Assembly: GCF_000407445.1 (NCBI RefSeq)
Contig: NZ_ASWB01000001.1
Coordinates: 124,001-188,000 of the forward strand
Direction of reading: 5' to 3'
DNA length: 64,000 nt
Source of the DNA: Enterococcus moraviensis ATCC BAA-383
Lineage (GTDB): Bacteria > Bacillota > Bacilli > Lactobacillales > Enterococcaceae
Shown: positions 53,697-62,525 of the stretch, in pieces
Numbering within the stretch: position 1 is the stretch's first letter
How the letters are laid out: the number at the start of each line of letters is the position of its first letter
Made by a program: the position numbers and the translations under genes
Notes under the pieces: generated by a model
The model's input: the letters and a program-made list of their open reading frames with translations, nothing else
What the model was told of the DNA's origin: nothing
Database searches by the model: none

Positions 53697-55413
53697 AATA
53701 AACATTCAAAAGACCGCAACGATAATTACATCTTATGAAGAGATTGTTCAAGCATTATTAGCACAAAAGGAAAAAAATCAAGGATATACGATTGCAATCG
53801 AATGTTATCCTGTCACAAATGAGACACTTATTTTAGAAAAAATTATTCATCCGTTAAATCCTGAGTTGATTATTAGTAGCAATGAACTATTTATAAATTC
53901 AACTGAATTAACTAAAAAAATCAAAGACAATTTAACCGATGACCGAATTTTTGGCTTGATGAGTCATCATGTTTTTAAAAATTTTATTGATGAAAAACAG
54001 TTTAAAAGCGTATCGGATGCGCTAAATGAAAAACGAAGTCAGGGAGAACTTTCCATTATTTATGGCGTAGGCGCTTCACTGCTTGAAAACGTTGATCTAA
54101 TTATTTATGTAGATTTAGCTCGCTGGGAAATCCAAAAGCGCTATCGTTCTGGTGAATATAACAACTGGCAAGCAGAAAATGCTGGGGAAGATTCGTTAAA
54201 AATGATCAAGCGCGGGTACTTTTTTGAGTGGCCTATCGCGGATCGTTACAAGCGGGAAATCACAAATAAAATTGATTATTTATTGGACATTCATGATGAA
54301 ACAGACCCTAAGCTTATAAAGTACAGTGAGTATATGAGTGGTCTAAAAGAGGTAATTGCGCAACCATTCTCGTTAGTTCCATTCTTTGATCCAGGAATTT
54401 GGGGCGGCACTTGGATGCAAAAGACGTTTGGTGTTGGTCAGGAAGAAAAGAATTTGGCTTGGAGTTTTAATGGTGTTCCAGAAGAAAATAGTTTGCTTTT
54501 AAATTTTTCGGGGATATCGATTGAGATACCAGCAAATAATTTGATCTTTAACTTTGGTGAAGAGTTATTAGGTGCACGAACGTTTGGCCGTTTTGGACAT
54601 GAGTTTCCAATTCGTTTCAATTTTTTAGATACGATGGATGGTCAAAATTTGAGTCTACAAGTTCATCCAAAAGTTGATTACGCACAAGAAAAATTTGGCG
54701 TGACCTATACTCAAGATGAAAGTTATTATGTGCTAGAGGCAAAAAATGATGCTGTCGTCTATATAGGTGTAAACAATGGTGTTGAAAAAGAAGCACTAAT
54801 TGATGCCTTGAAAGAAGCAGAAAAAGGTGAAGTGAGTTTCGATGATGAAAAGTATATCTACCGTCATCCAATGAAAAAACATGATCATTACTCAATTCCG
54901 TCAGGTACGATTCATTCTAGTGGGAAAGACTCTGTTATTTTAGAAATTAGTGCAACGCCTAATCGCTTTACCTTTAAATTATGGGATTGGGATCGTGTTG
55001 ATTTTGATGGCCTGCCTAGACCAGTGAATATTGATCATGGCCAACCGAATATTGATATCTATAAAAATCAAGATTGGGTAGAAAAAGAGCTTGTGAATCC
55101 TTTTATCACAATCGCTAAAGGGGAAGGCTGGTTAGAAGAAAAAACAGGTCTTCATGAAACAGAATTTATTGAAACAAGACGTCATACGTTTAATCAAAAA
55201 GTACATCATGAAAATCACGGCAGTGTCAACGTATTAAATCTAGTTGAAGGAAAAGAAGCGTTAGTGACAAGCCCAACAGGGGAATTCGAACCTTATCGAA
55301 TTCAATATGCACAAACTTTTATCATTCCTGCAACAATCGAATCATATGATATTGAACCTTATGGCGCAAGTTTAGGAGAAACAATCAAAACGATGAAAGC
55401 TTTTGTTCGCTAA
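53671..55413 (+). CDS. two-domain protein: degenerate kinase-like N-terminus fused to class I mannose-6-phosphate isomerase
   Basis: AAAAAAGGAGAG places the start at TTG 53671, giving 580 residues. The C-terminal ~340 residues are a type I phosphomannose isomerase: 'FDPGIWGGTWMQKTFG', the zinc-ligand motif 'LSLQVHPKVDYAQ', and a distal His in 'PSGTIHSSGKDSVILEIS'. The N-terminal ~220 residues resemble a nucleoside or uridine kinase fold ('IIYGVGASLLENVDLIIYVD', 'QKRYRSGEYNNW') but have no P-loop GxxGxGKS, so catalysis is unlikely. Typical ManA proteins are ~315 residues. It is the last gene of the PTS operon. Confidence 0.82.
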   Translation: MKSAIVRPEINIQKTATIITSYEEIVQALLAQKEKNQGYTIAIECYPVTNETLILEKIIHPLNPELIISSNELFINSTELTKKIKDNLTDDRIFGLMSHHVFKNFIDEKQFKSVSDALNEKRSQGELSIIYGVGASLLENVDLIIYVDLARWEIQKRYRSGEYNNWQAENAGEDSLKMIKRGYFFEWPIADRYKREITNKIDYLLDIHDETDPKLIKYSEYMSGLKEVIAQPFSLVPFFDPGIWGGTWMQKTFGVGQEEKNLAWSFNGVPEENSLLLNFSGISIEIPANNLIFNFGEELLGARTFGRFGHEFPIRFNFLDTMDGQNLSLQVHPKVDYAQEKFGVTYTQDESYYVLEAKNDAVVYIGVNNGVEKEALIDALKEAEKGEVSFDDEKYIYRHPMKKHDHYSIPSGTIHSSGKDSVILEISATPNRFTFKLWDWDRVDFDGLPRPVNIDHGQPNIDIYKNQDWVEKELVNPFITIAKGEGWLEEKTGLHETEFIETRRHTFNQKVHHENHGSVNVLNLVEGKEALVTSPTGEFEPYRIQYAQTFIIPATIESYDIEPYGASLGETIKTMKAFVR

Positions 55414-55447
55414 TCATAGTGATCAAAACAACAAAATAGAATGAAAA

Positions 55448-55503
55448 CAAGTTAGGCATAAAAACAGAGTGGAATTTTCCACTCTGTTTTTATGCCTAAC
55501 TTG
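55448..55503. terminator. Long 27-bp perfect hairpin terminating the PTS operon
   Basis: The arms 55448-55474 and 55477-55503 are perfectly complementary with a 2-nt loop. A5 and T5 tracts lie inside the stem, so termination could occur on either strand within it. Confidence 0.75.
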
Positions 55504-55617
55504 CTCTAGAAAATGAAGCTGGAACAGCCAAAAGAAAATGTCTGATCATATAACTTCTAGACAGGATCAGAATTATACTACTACTACTAATTTAAAAGCA
55601 GAGGATAAAAGGATTTT

Positions 55618-55717
55618 CGAAAAAGACTTTTAGATTCACGCACAAAGATTTCCTGAAACGAAAAGTCTTTTTGGGAGCGAACTTAAATTTGACACTTCTC
55701 GAAAAAGTCTTTTTCAG
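55618..55717. repeat. Three spaced copies of an AAAAGTCTTTT palindrome
   Basis: Copies are CGAAAAAGACTTTTAG (55618-55633), CGAAAAGTCTTTTTGG (55659-55674) and CGAAAAAGTCTTTTTCAG (55700-55717). They begin every 41 bp, close to four helical turns, which suggests protein binding or repeated RNA hairpins. Confidence 0.6.
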
Positions 55718-55805
55718 AAACGCGTTTATTTCTTATTTATCACAACTATTGTCACATTTTTCTATTTTTGAATAGTTAAGGAAATAACGATTGAACGAAT
55801 AGAAA

Positions 55806-55848
55806 CAAGACCCTATAGACTTCTTGAAAAGAATGATCTAAGGTCTTG
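55806..55848 (+). other. Hairpin in the helicase gene leader
   Basis: CAAGACC (55806-55812) pairs with GGTCTTG (55842-55848), with further partial pairing inside (CTATAGA/TCTA). No T-run follows, so it is not a terminator. Confidence 0.45.
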
Positions 55849-55952
55849 CAGTTCTACATCTTTTCGTGGATAATAAGGAGCTGAGTTTAAAAGTAAAAAT
55901 AGACGCTTAGTTAAAAATGATTTAAGCAATAAACGAAAAGAATGGGGAAACA

Positions 55953-57401
55953 ATGAATAAAATAAATTTTAGCAATTATATGCTAAGTGATGTAATCTTA
56001 AAAGCAATTTCTGACCTAGGATACGAAATGCCAACACCTGTCCAAAGAGAAGTTATTCCAGCTGTATTAAATGGGAAAGATGTTTTGGTTCAATCGCAAA
56101 CAGGTAGTGGGAAAACAGCGAGTTTTGGTATTCCACTCTGTGAAAAAGTTGACTGGGTCGAGAATAAGCCCCAAGTTCTTGTGCTTGAGCCTACAAGAGA
56201 ATTAGCACAACAAGTCCAAGAAGATTTGATCAATATCGGTCGCTATAAACGTATCAAAGCAACAGCTGTTTATGGAAAAGCTTCTTATGTGAAACAAAAG
56301 TCAGAGTTAAAGCAAAAAAGTCATATTGTAGTTGGAACACCTGGACGAGTACTAGATCACATTATCAAGGGGAGTCTTCCGCTTGATAAAATCAATTGTT
56401 TAGTGATTGATGAAGCGGACGAAATGCTTAATATGGGCTTTATTGATCAAGTAAAAGAAATTATTGCCGCATTACCAAAAATGAAAAATACACTACTATT
56501 TTCTGCAACAATGCCGCAAACGATTGAACGAATGAGTAATGCCTATTTACATGATCCAATCGTTGTAAAAATTGAAGCAACAGAAAAAACGACACCAAAA
56601 ATCCAACACGCCTTTTTAAATGTTACCGATGAAAATAAACTGACTGCTTTAGAAGCAGTAACGATCGTTGAAAATCCAGATACCTGTATTATTTTTGCTA
56701 ACACACAAGAAAAAGTTAACGATACCTATGATTTCTTGGTAAAAGCAGGATATCCTGTTGGCAAATTGCATGGTGGCATGATGCAAGAAGACCGCTTTGA
56801 TGTAATGGATGCTTTTAGAAAAGCAAAATTTCGTTATCTAGTCGCAACAGATGTAGCAGCTAGAGGAATCGACATTGAAAATATCACGCACGTTGTCAAT
56901 CTAGATATTCCTCATGAGAAAGAAAGCTATATCCATCGTGTCGGTCGAACAGGACGAGCGGGAAAAGAAGGGTTTGCCTTAACGTTTGTTACCCCAAAAG
57001 AAGTAACGCAAAAAAGAGAAATCGAAGCCTTTGGTGAGCTGACTATGACCGCAATCAATTTGCCAAATGCTAAATTAATTGCAAGAAGTAAATCAGCATT
57101 TGAAACGAAAATAACGACAAAACAAAAAATAAAACAGCCTAAAGCAAAACGGGTGAATGAAGAAATTACAAAAGTATATTTCAATGGTGGCAAGAAAAAG
57201 AAACTACGAGCACTTGATTTTGTGGGAACTATTTCAAAAATTGAAGGAATCACAGCGGAAGATATCGGTATTATCACGATCCAAGAGAATGTGACGTATA
57301 TTGATATATTAAATGGAAAAGGCCAACTCGTGATTCAAGCAATGAAAGAACGAACGATCAAAGGAAAACTGTTAAAAGTCCACGTAGCACGCAAAAAATA
57401 A
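55953..57401 (+). CDS. dbpA: DEAD-box ATP-dependent RNA helicase, DbpA/YxiN type
   Basis: The 482-residue protein has all core motifs: Q motif ('[13 protein letters not shown]'), Walker A 'SQTGSGKT', Ia 'PTRELA', DEAD as 'VIDEADEM', SAT 'LFSATMP', and VI '[10 protein letters not shown]'. The C-terminal ~75 residues are a DbpA RNA-binding domain ('[19 protein letters not shown]'), which in YxiN and DbpA recognises hairpin 92 of 23S rRNA. It acts in 50S subunit assembly. The gene has a long structured leader and stands alone. Confidence 0.93.
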   Translation: MNKINFSNYMLSDVILKAISDLGYEMPTPVQREVIPAVLNGKDVLVQSQTGSGKTASFGIPLCEKVDWVENKPQVLVLEPTRELAQQVQEDLINIGRYKRIKATAVYGKASYVKQKSELKQKSHIVVGTPGRVLDHIIKGSLPLDKINCLVIDEADEMLNMGFIDQVKEIIAALPKMKNTLLFSATMPQTIERMSNAYLHDPIVVKIEATEKTTPKIQHAFLNVTDENKLTALEAVTIVENPDTCIIFANTQEKVNDTYDFLVKAGYPVGKLHGGMMQEDRFDVMDAFRKAKFRYLVATDVAARGIDIENITHVVNLDIPHEKESYIHRVGRTGRAGKEGFALTFVTPKEVTQKREIEAFGELTMTAINLPNAKLIARSKSAFETKITTKQKIKQPKAKRVNEEITKVYFNGGKKKKLRALDFVGTISKIEGITAEDIGIITIQENVTYIDILNGKGQLVIQAMKERTIKGKLLKVHVARKK

Positions 57402-57408
57402 GTTGAAA

Positions 57409-57447
57409 AATACCACTCTCTAAGAATTTAGGGCGAGGTATTTTTTT
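57409..57447 (+). terminator. Helicase gene terminator
   Basis: AATACC...CTCTAA pairs imperfectly with TTAGGGCGAGGTATT, followed by TTTTT. Confidence 0.7.
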
Positions 57448-57602
57448 ATCAACTCAATAGTCTAATTTTTGTTTAAGAAACAGAAATTAACCCCAAAAAG
57501 CTACATTAAAAGAGGTAAAATAAAAAGGGCAAGATACAACTAAAAGTGAATGATTTACACTTAATAAGGACGATAAAAATATGATGTTGGAGATAGAGTA
57601 GA

Positions 57603-59417
57603 TTGAAAAAAATAAAAGAGATAATTGTTAAGCGCAATCTTTCAACAATAAAAAATCGAAAAAGAGTAGGAATCATTGTTTTATTTTTGACGATTCTGAT
57701 TTTCTTATTATTCACGTTCCGATTATCTTATATTCTAATCACTGGTAAGGTTGCTGGAACGTCCCTTTCTGAAAAATCGAAAGAACTTTACGAAGTGCAT
57801 GAAACACTTGAAGCTAAACGAGGATCGATTTTTGATAAAGATGGAAATGTATTGGTTGAAGATTCAAGTGCATTCTCACTATATGCAATTTTAGATGAAA
57901 ACTACACTGATTTAGAAGGAAAAAAACTATATGTCCAAGAGAAAGATTGGAATTCGATTGCTGAAATTTTTGAAAAATTTGTAAAAATAGATAAAAATAT
58001 GACATTAAAACAATTGAAACCCAGTGTAAATGAACAAGGGGAGACCATTACAACCGTTGAATTTGGATCAAACGGCAAGAATTTAGATTTTGAAACGAAA
58101 AGAAAAATTCAAGAAGAATTAGATAAAAAGAAAATATCAGGGATTTATTTTAAAGAAGAAAAAAAACGAGCGTATCAAGTAGGGAATTTTGCTTCTTATT
58201 TTATTGGTTACACACAAGAAGATGACAAAGGCAATGAAAAAGGTGTTATGGGGATTGAAGAAGCTTACGATAGCAAATTATCGGGAAAAGATGGTTCTAG
58301 AAGCTACGAAAAAAACTCTGCATTAGGCGATGTAAAACCAGGAAGTGTGAAAGAAAAGAAAAAAGTCGATGGTAGTGATGTTTATACAACACTTGATAGT
58401 AATTTGCAATTCTATCTAGAGGAATTACTAGGAGAAGCGGCTGAAAAATATCAACCAGAACATATAACAGCTACTCTAATGGAGGCAAAAACTGGGAATA
58501 TTTTAGCAACTTCACAACGTCCATCATTTGAATTAGATACAAGAAAAGGATTAGATGATCCTGAAACGGCTCGTTGGAGTAATATACTTGTTGAAGATAT
58601 TTACGAACCAGGTTCTACAATGAAAAGTATGATGGTAGCAAGTGCTCTTGAGGAAAATAAATTCAACGAAACGGAACAATTCACTTCTGGAACCATCAAA
58701 ATCGATGATACAACGATTAGTGACTGGAATAATGGTGTTGGTGAAGGGGACATGACCTTTAGACAAGGGTTCGCTTGGTCAAGTAATGTTGGGATGGTAA
58801 CACTTCATGAACGGATGCCTGATTTATGGCAAGAATATCTTAAAAAGTTTGGATTTGGCCAAAGCACGAATTTTGGGCTAGCTGGCGAAGCGGCTGGTGA
58901 AATTCAAAATAAAACAACAGTCGATAGAGCCATGACCTCATATGGGCAAGGGATCTCTGTCACCCATTTACAAATGCTACAGGCCTATACAGCTATTGCG
59001 AATGGCGGGAAAATGTTAAAACCAAACATCATTAGTAAAACCGTCTCAGCTGATGGAGAAGAAAAAGTAATCCAACCAGAAGTTGTAGGTACTCCTATTT
59101 CCAGTGAAACTGCACGAAAAGTATTAGACTATATGAAAGATGTCACAGTTGATCCAAAATATGGAATGGGTAAAGAATACGCGATTGAAGGATTGAATGT
59201 TTCGGCAAAAACTGGAACGGCAGAGTTTTTTGAGAATGGTATTTACCAACAACAAGAATATTTGCATTCGGTAGTTACGATCACTCCAACTGAAAATCCT
59301 GAATATATTTTTTATATGACACTGAAAAGACCTGTACTTCAAGGGGTTTCAGCAAATACAATTATTTCTGATGTAGCCAATAAATTAGTATCTCGAGCAA
59401 TGGTGGCACGAGATTAG
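57603..59417 (+). CDS. class B penicillin-binding protein (transpeptidase) without PASTA domains
   Basis: The 604-residue protein has a short cytoplasmic basic region, one membrane helix (about 22-45), a PBP dimerisation domain beginning with 'RGSIFDKDGNVLVEDSS', and a transpeptidase domain. Active-site motifs are SxxK at S338 ('PGSTMKS'), SxN at 393-395 ('WSSNVG') and KTG at K536 ('SAKTGTAEF'). PBP2X-type proteins in enterococci are longer (about 740) with C-terminal PASTA repeats, which are absent. The MecA-like N-terminal domain of low-affinity PBP5 is also absent. The start is TTG after a GGAG site. No mraY or mraW cell-division gene is near. Confidence 0.88.
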   Translation: MKKIKEIIVKRNLSTIKNRKRVGIIVLFLTILIFLLFTFRLSYILITGKVAGTSLSEKSKELYEVHETLEAKRGSIFDKDGNVLVEDSSAFSLYAILDENYTDLEGKKLYVQEKDWNSIAEIFEKFVKIDKNMTLKQLKPSVNEQGETITTVEFGSNGKNLDFETKRKIQEELDKKKISGIYFKEEKKRAYQVGNFASYFIGYTQEDDKGNEKGVMGIEEAYDSKLSGKDGSRSYEKNSALGDVKPGSVKEKKKVDGSDVYTTLDSNLQFYLEELLGEAAEKYQPEHITATLMEAKTGNILATSQRPSFELDTRKGLDDPETARWSNILVEDIYEPGSTMKSMMVASALEENKFNETEQFTSGTIKIDDTTISDWNNGVGEGDMTFRQGFAWSSNVGMVTLHERMPDLWQEYLKKFGFGQSTNFGLAGEAAGEIQNKTTVDRAMTSYGQGISVTHLQMLQAYTAIANGGKMLKPNIISKTVSADGEEKVIQPEVVGTPISSETARKVLDYMKDVTVDPKYGMGKEYAIEGLNVSAKTGTAEFFENGIYQQQEYLHSVVTITPTENPEYIFYMTLKRPVLQGVSANTIISDVANKLVSRAMVARD

Positions 59418-59422
59418 CAAAA

Positions 59423-59459
59423 AAAAACGAACAGATCTCATTGAGATCTGTTCGTTTTT
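59423..59459. terminator. Bidirectional terminator between the PBP gene and rqcH
   Basis: AAAAACGAACAGATCTCA (59423-59440) is a perfect inverted repeat of 59442-59459, with T-runs on both strands. It includes the last codons of rqcH. Confidence 0.85.
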
Positions 59460-61144
59460 AATGTTTCTAGTAACTGTTCATTTGGTGTCACGTAAATGGT
59501 TTTCTGATTTTCATAGATAACGTAGCCCGGCTTAGCTCCATTCGGTTTATGAACATGTTTGACTTGAACATAATCTACTGGAACTTGAGCAGATAAACGA
59601 TATTTTGAAAAATAAGCCGCTAGATTTGCAGCTTCCATGAGCGTTTCTTCTGAAGGGTTTGTTTCTTTGATGATGACATGAGATCCTGGAATATCTTTTG
59701 CATGTAACCAAATATCTGTTTTTTTTGCTGTTCTAAGAGTAAGTTGGTCATTTTGCAAATTATTACGACCGACTAAAATCAAGGTGCCGTCACTAGAATA
59801 GAACTCTTCTGGTTTACTCTTTTTAGGCTGTTTTTGTTTTTTTGTGCCACGTTTTTTTACATATCCTTGTTCAAGTAATTCTTCACGAATCATTTCGATA
59901 TCCATAGGACCAGCGATTTCTAATTGAGATAAAACAGATTCCAAATAACTGATCTCTTGTGTTGCTTGATCAATTTGTCCATGAACAACCTTCACAGCAT
60001 TTTTAAGTTTTTGATAGCGTTGAAAATATTTTTGGGCATTTTGGTTAGGTGTAAGAGCTGGATTTAATTTAATCTTTAGTAGGTGATCTTCCTCATAATA
60101 ATTCGGAAGTTCAACGAATTCGGCACCTTTTGGAACTTGAGCCATAAAAGTAGTTAAAAGTTCGCCATCACGGCGATAATTCTCTGCTAGTTCAGTGTCT
60201 GCTAATGTTTGCTGAAGTTTTACAACTTTACTTTGGTTTCGTTTTAACTCATTTTCTATTTTACGGATCAATTCTCCGCCTTGTTGTTTCACACGGTCTT
60301 TTTCTGCTTTTCCTCCGTAAAAGGCATCAAGTAACTCACTTAGTGTTCTAAATTGTTCTTGTTTTCCTTCGAGAGAGACGAAAGGTAGTGGTGTAAAGAA
60401 TTCTTTTTTACTTGTTATAGTTAAAGTGGGTGTAACCTCTGTTTCAAGAGCAGTCCAAAATGATTGCCAAACAAGCATCTTTTCATTTGGTCTTTCGTTT
60501 AGACGAAAGGCCAACTCATCTGCGGTATCTTTGCCTAATCCTTGGAACTGACTTTGTAAGTATTTTCCATTAAGTTCACTTGCTTTTGAAAGGAGTTCAA
60601 AAACCTTTTCTTTACTAGCGAAAAAAGGATTCTGTTGTTCTTGTTTGGGAGGGTCGATGTATTCGACTCCAGGTAATAATGAGCGGTAACTATTTTGAGA
60701 GCTACCAATGTGCTTGATTGCATCTAAAATTTTACCATTTTCTTTATTCATCAAGACAATTGTACTATGTCTACCCATCAATTCAACGATCAAAACAATA
60801 TTTTGCAAATCGCCTAGTTCATCTCTTTTAGTGAAAGTAAAGTGAATCACACGATCATTTTCCACTTGGTGAATCTGTTCCAAAATAGCCCCTTCAAGAA
60901 ATTTACGTAACATCATCACGAAATTTGGAGGTGTATCTGGATTAGCATAAGCAATTTCAGTCAACTGAACTCGAGAGTAACTTGGATGAGCTGACAGAAG
61001 CAATTTATGATTTTTTCCTTTAGTACGAATCACTAAAATAATTTCATTTTCATATGGTTGGTGAATCTTTGAAATTCTACCAGTAACGAGCGTCTCGGAT
61101 AATTCTGAGACGATTCCATGAGTAAATACGCCATCAAATGACAT
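59438..61144 (-). CDS. rqcH: ribosome quality control protein RqcH/Rqc2 (NFACT family; formerly FbpA fibronectin-binding)
   Basis: The 568-residue protein shows the NFACT-N domain ('MSFDGVFTHGIVSELSETL'), HhH, coiled coils (about 275-320 and 370-420) and the NFACT-R domain ('GTLILVGRNNLQNDQLTLRT', 'DIWLHAKDIPGSHVIIKE'). RqcH binds stalled 50S subunits and adds C-terminal alanine tails with tRNA-Ala, marking nascent chains for degradation. Older annotation calls it fibronectin-binding protein. GAGGG favours ATG 61144 over the ATG two codons upstream. Confidence 0.94.
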   Translation of the reverse strand: MSFDGVFTHGIVSELSETLVTGRISKIHQPYENEIILVIRTKGKNHKLLLSAHPSYSRVQLTEIAYANPDTPPNFVMMLRKFLEGAILEQIHQVENDRVIHFTFTKRDELGDLQNIVLIVELMGRHSTIVLMNKENGKILDAIKHIGSSQNSYRSLLPGVEYIDPPKQEQQNPFFASKEKVFELLSKASELNGKYLQSQFQGLGKDTADELAFRLNERPNEKMLVWQSFWTALETEVTPTLTITSKKEFFTPLPFVSLEGKQEQFRTLSELLDAFYGGKAEKDRVKQQGGELIRKIENELKRNQSKVVKLQQTLADTELAENYRRDGELLTTFMAQVPKGAEFVELPNYYEEDHLLKIKLNPALTPNQNAQKYFQRYQKLKNAVKVVHGQIDQATQEISYLESVLSQLEIAGPMDIEMIREELLEQGYVKKRGTKKQKQPKKSKPEEFYSSDGTLILVGRNNLQNDQLTLRTAKKTDIWLHAKDIPGSHVIIKETNPSEETLMEAANLAAYFSKYRLSAQVPVDYVQVKHVHKPNGAKPGYVIYENQKTIYVTPNEQLLETLKTNRSQ

Positions 61145-61396
61145 AAACATCCCTCAATTCTATATACATAATAGTACTATTATAACGGAGTTCTTTTCAT
61201 TTATAAAGGAAGTCAAAAATAAAAACCTAAGAATGAGAATTTGTTTCATCTATTTCCTAAATGACTGCGCTTTCTTGATCTTTTTAGTATAATTAGTATA
61301 AATTCATTGATTATGGATGAGTTATCTAGCTATATGAGTGAACCGATTAGAAATAAAAACGGTGTACATCATAGCGTTAATTTTAGGAGGGATTTT

Positions 61397-62341
61397 ATGG
61401 TCAAGAGATTAATTAGTGCAAGTTACAGTGAAGTAAAAAAAATGTCGGCAGAGGAATTAAAGCAGTCGATCAAATCCAGCGAAGGACGAACCATTTTATC
61501 TGAAAATGTAGTTGTAGCATCTCCGCAAGCTGGAGACATTAGTAACGCAGAAGTTGCAGCAGCTTTTGGGGCAGATCTGATTTTATTAAATGCGTTTGAT
61601 TGTTTCAATCCAATTGTCCAAGGAATTCCAGGTATGTCTTTAGAAGAGGTGACATCTTATTGGCAAAATCCAGAAAAAAATAAAATAAACCCTATACCGA
61701 TTCTAAAAGAGCTCGTTGGTCGTCCAATCGGAGTAAATTTAGAACCTGTTGATGATTCATCAACGATGTTTAGTGATAAATTAACGATTAGCAATGGTCG
61801 TACAAGCTCAAAAGAAACGATTCAAAGAGCAGAAGAGCTGGGAATAGATTTTATTTGTTTAACCGGAAACCCAGGTACTGGCGTAACGAATGAAGAGATT
61901 GCTAAAGCAGTGAAAGTTGCCAAAGAAAATTTTTCTGGATTGGTCATCGCAGGCAAAATGCACAGCGCAGGATCAGATGAACCTGTAGTGTCAAATGAAG
62001 CAGTTGAAGCGTACGCAAAAGCTGGGGCAGACATATTATTACTACCCGCAGTTGGTACCATCCAAGGATTTACAGAGGAGGATATGAAAGCCGCGGTAGC
62101 AATCGCAAAAAAATATGATTTATTGACGATGTCCGCAATTGGAACAAGCCAAGAGAGTGCTTCGAAAGAAACGATTCGTCAAATTGCACTGACCAATAAA
62201 ATTTGTGGCGTTGATATACAACATATCGGAGATGCAGGATATGGTGGACTTGCCCCTGCTGAGAATATCTATGAAATGTCTGTTACGATTCGAGGTATGC
62301 GCCATACGATCAATCGAATGGCTCGCTCTGTGAACAGATAG
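61397..62341 (+). CDS. TIM-barrel-like protein of unknown function (often labelled PEP phosphonomutase- or HAD-like)
   Basis: AGGAGGGA selects ATG 61397, giving 314 residues. The protein looks like a single TIM barrel: 'SPQAGDISNAEVAAAFGADL', 'RPIGVNLEPVDDS', 'GIDFICLTGNPGTGVTNEEI', 'VIAGKMHSAGSDEP', 'AYAKAGADILLLPAVGTIQG' and 'DIQHIGDAGYGG'. Databases give such proteins conflicting labels. The GADILLLP and phosphate-loop-like glycine motifs suggest binding of a phosphorylated small molecule. No neighbour gives a clue. The frame upstream to 61307 lacks a ribosome site. Confidence 0.7.
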   Translation: MVKRLISASYSEVKKMSAEELKQSIKSSEGRTILSENVVVASPQAGDISNAEVAAAFGADLILLNAFDCFNPIVQGIPGMSLEEVTSYWQNPEKNKINPIPILKELVGRPIGVNLEPVDDSSTMFSDKLTISNGRTSSKETIQRAEELGIDFICLTGNPGTGVTNEEIAKAVKVAKENFSGLVIAGKMHSAGSDEPVVSNEAVEAYAKAGADILLLPAVGTIQGFTEEDMKAAVAIAKKYDLLTMSAIGTSQESASKETIRQIALTNKICGVDIQHIGDAGYGGLAPAENIYEMSVTIRGMRHTINRMARSVNR

Positions 62342-62478
62342 AAGAAAAGCGGTTGTTCAGAAGTGGTTAACTCCGAGAAATAAGAAGTCTTCAAATCTTA
62401 GTACTTTAGCACTTAGAATTTGATGTGATCGAAGCGAAGCGTAGTAGTTGCTTTTGCGCCACTATTTACAGGATATTA

Positions 62479-62525
62479 AGAGCCTGAAACATAACTTTTT
62501 TAGTTATGTCCCAGGCTCTCTTTTT
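62479..62525. terminator. Bidirectional terminator, related to the one at 25360
   Basis: AGAGCCTGAAACATAACT (62479-62496) pairs with 62502-62519 except for two adjacent A-C mismatches. The preceding GGATATTAA and stem sequence match the hairpin at 25351-25398 at most positions. Confidence 0.8.

Larger units (their letters stand above)
55414..55952 (+). other. 539-nt gap: operon terminator, palindrome cluster and structured leader of the helicase gene
   Basis: No gene was found. The gap holds a 27-bp hairpin (55448-55503), three near-identical AAAAGTCTTTT palindromes (55618-55717), and a hairpin at 55806-55848. Long structured leaders are common for DEAD-box helicase genes, which are often cold-induced or autoregulated. 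An exact transcription start was not assigned. Confidence 0.6.
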
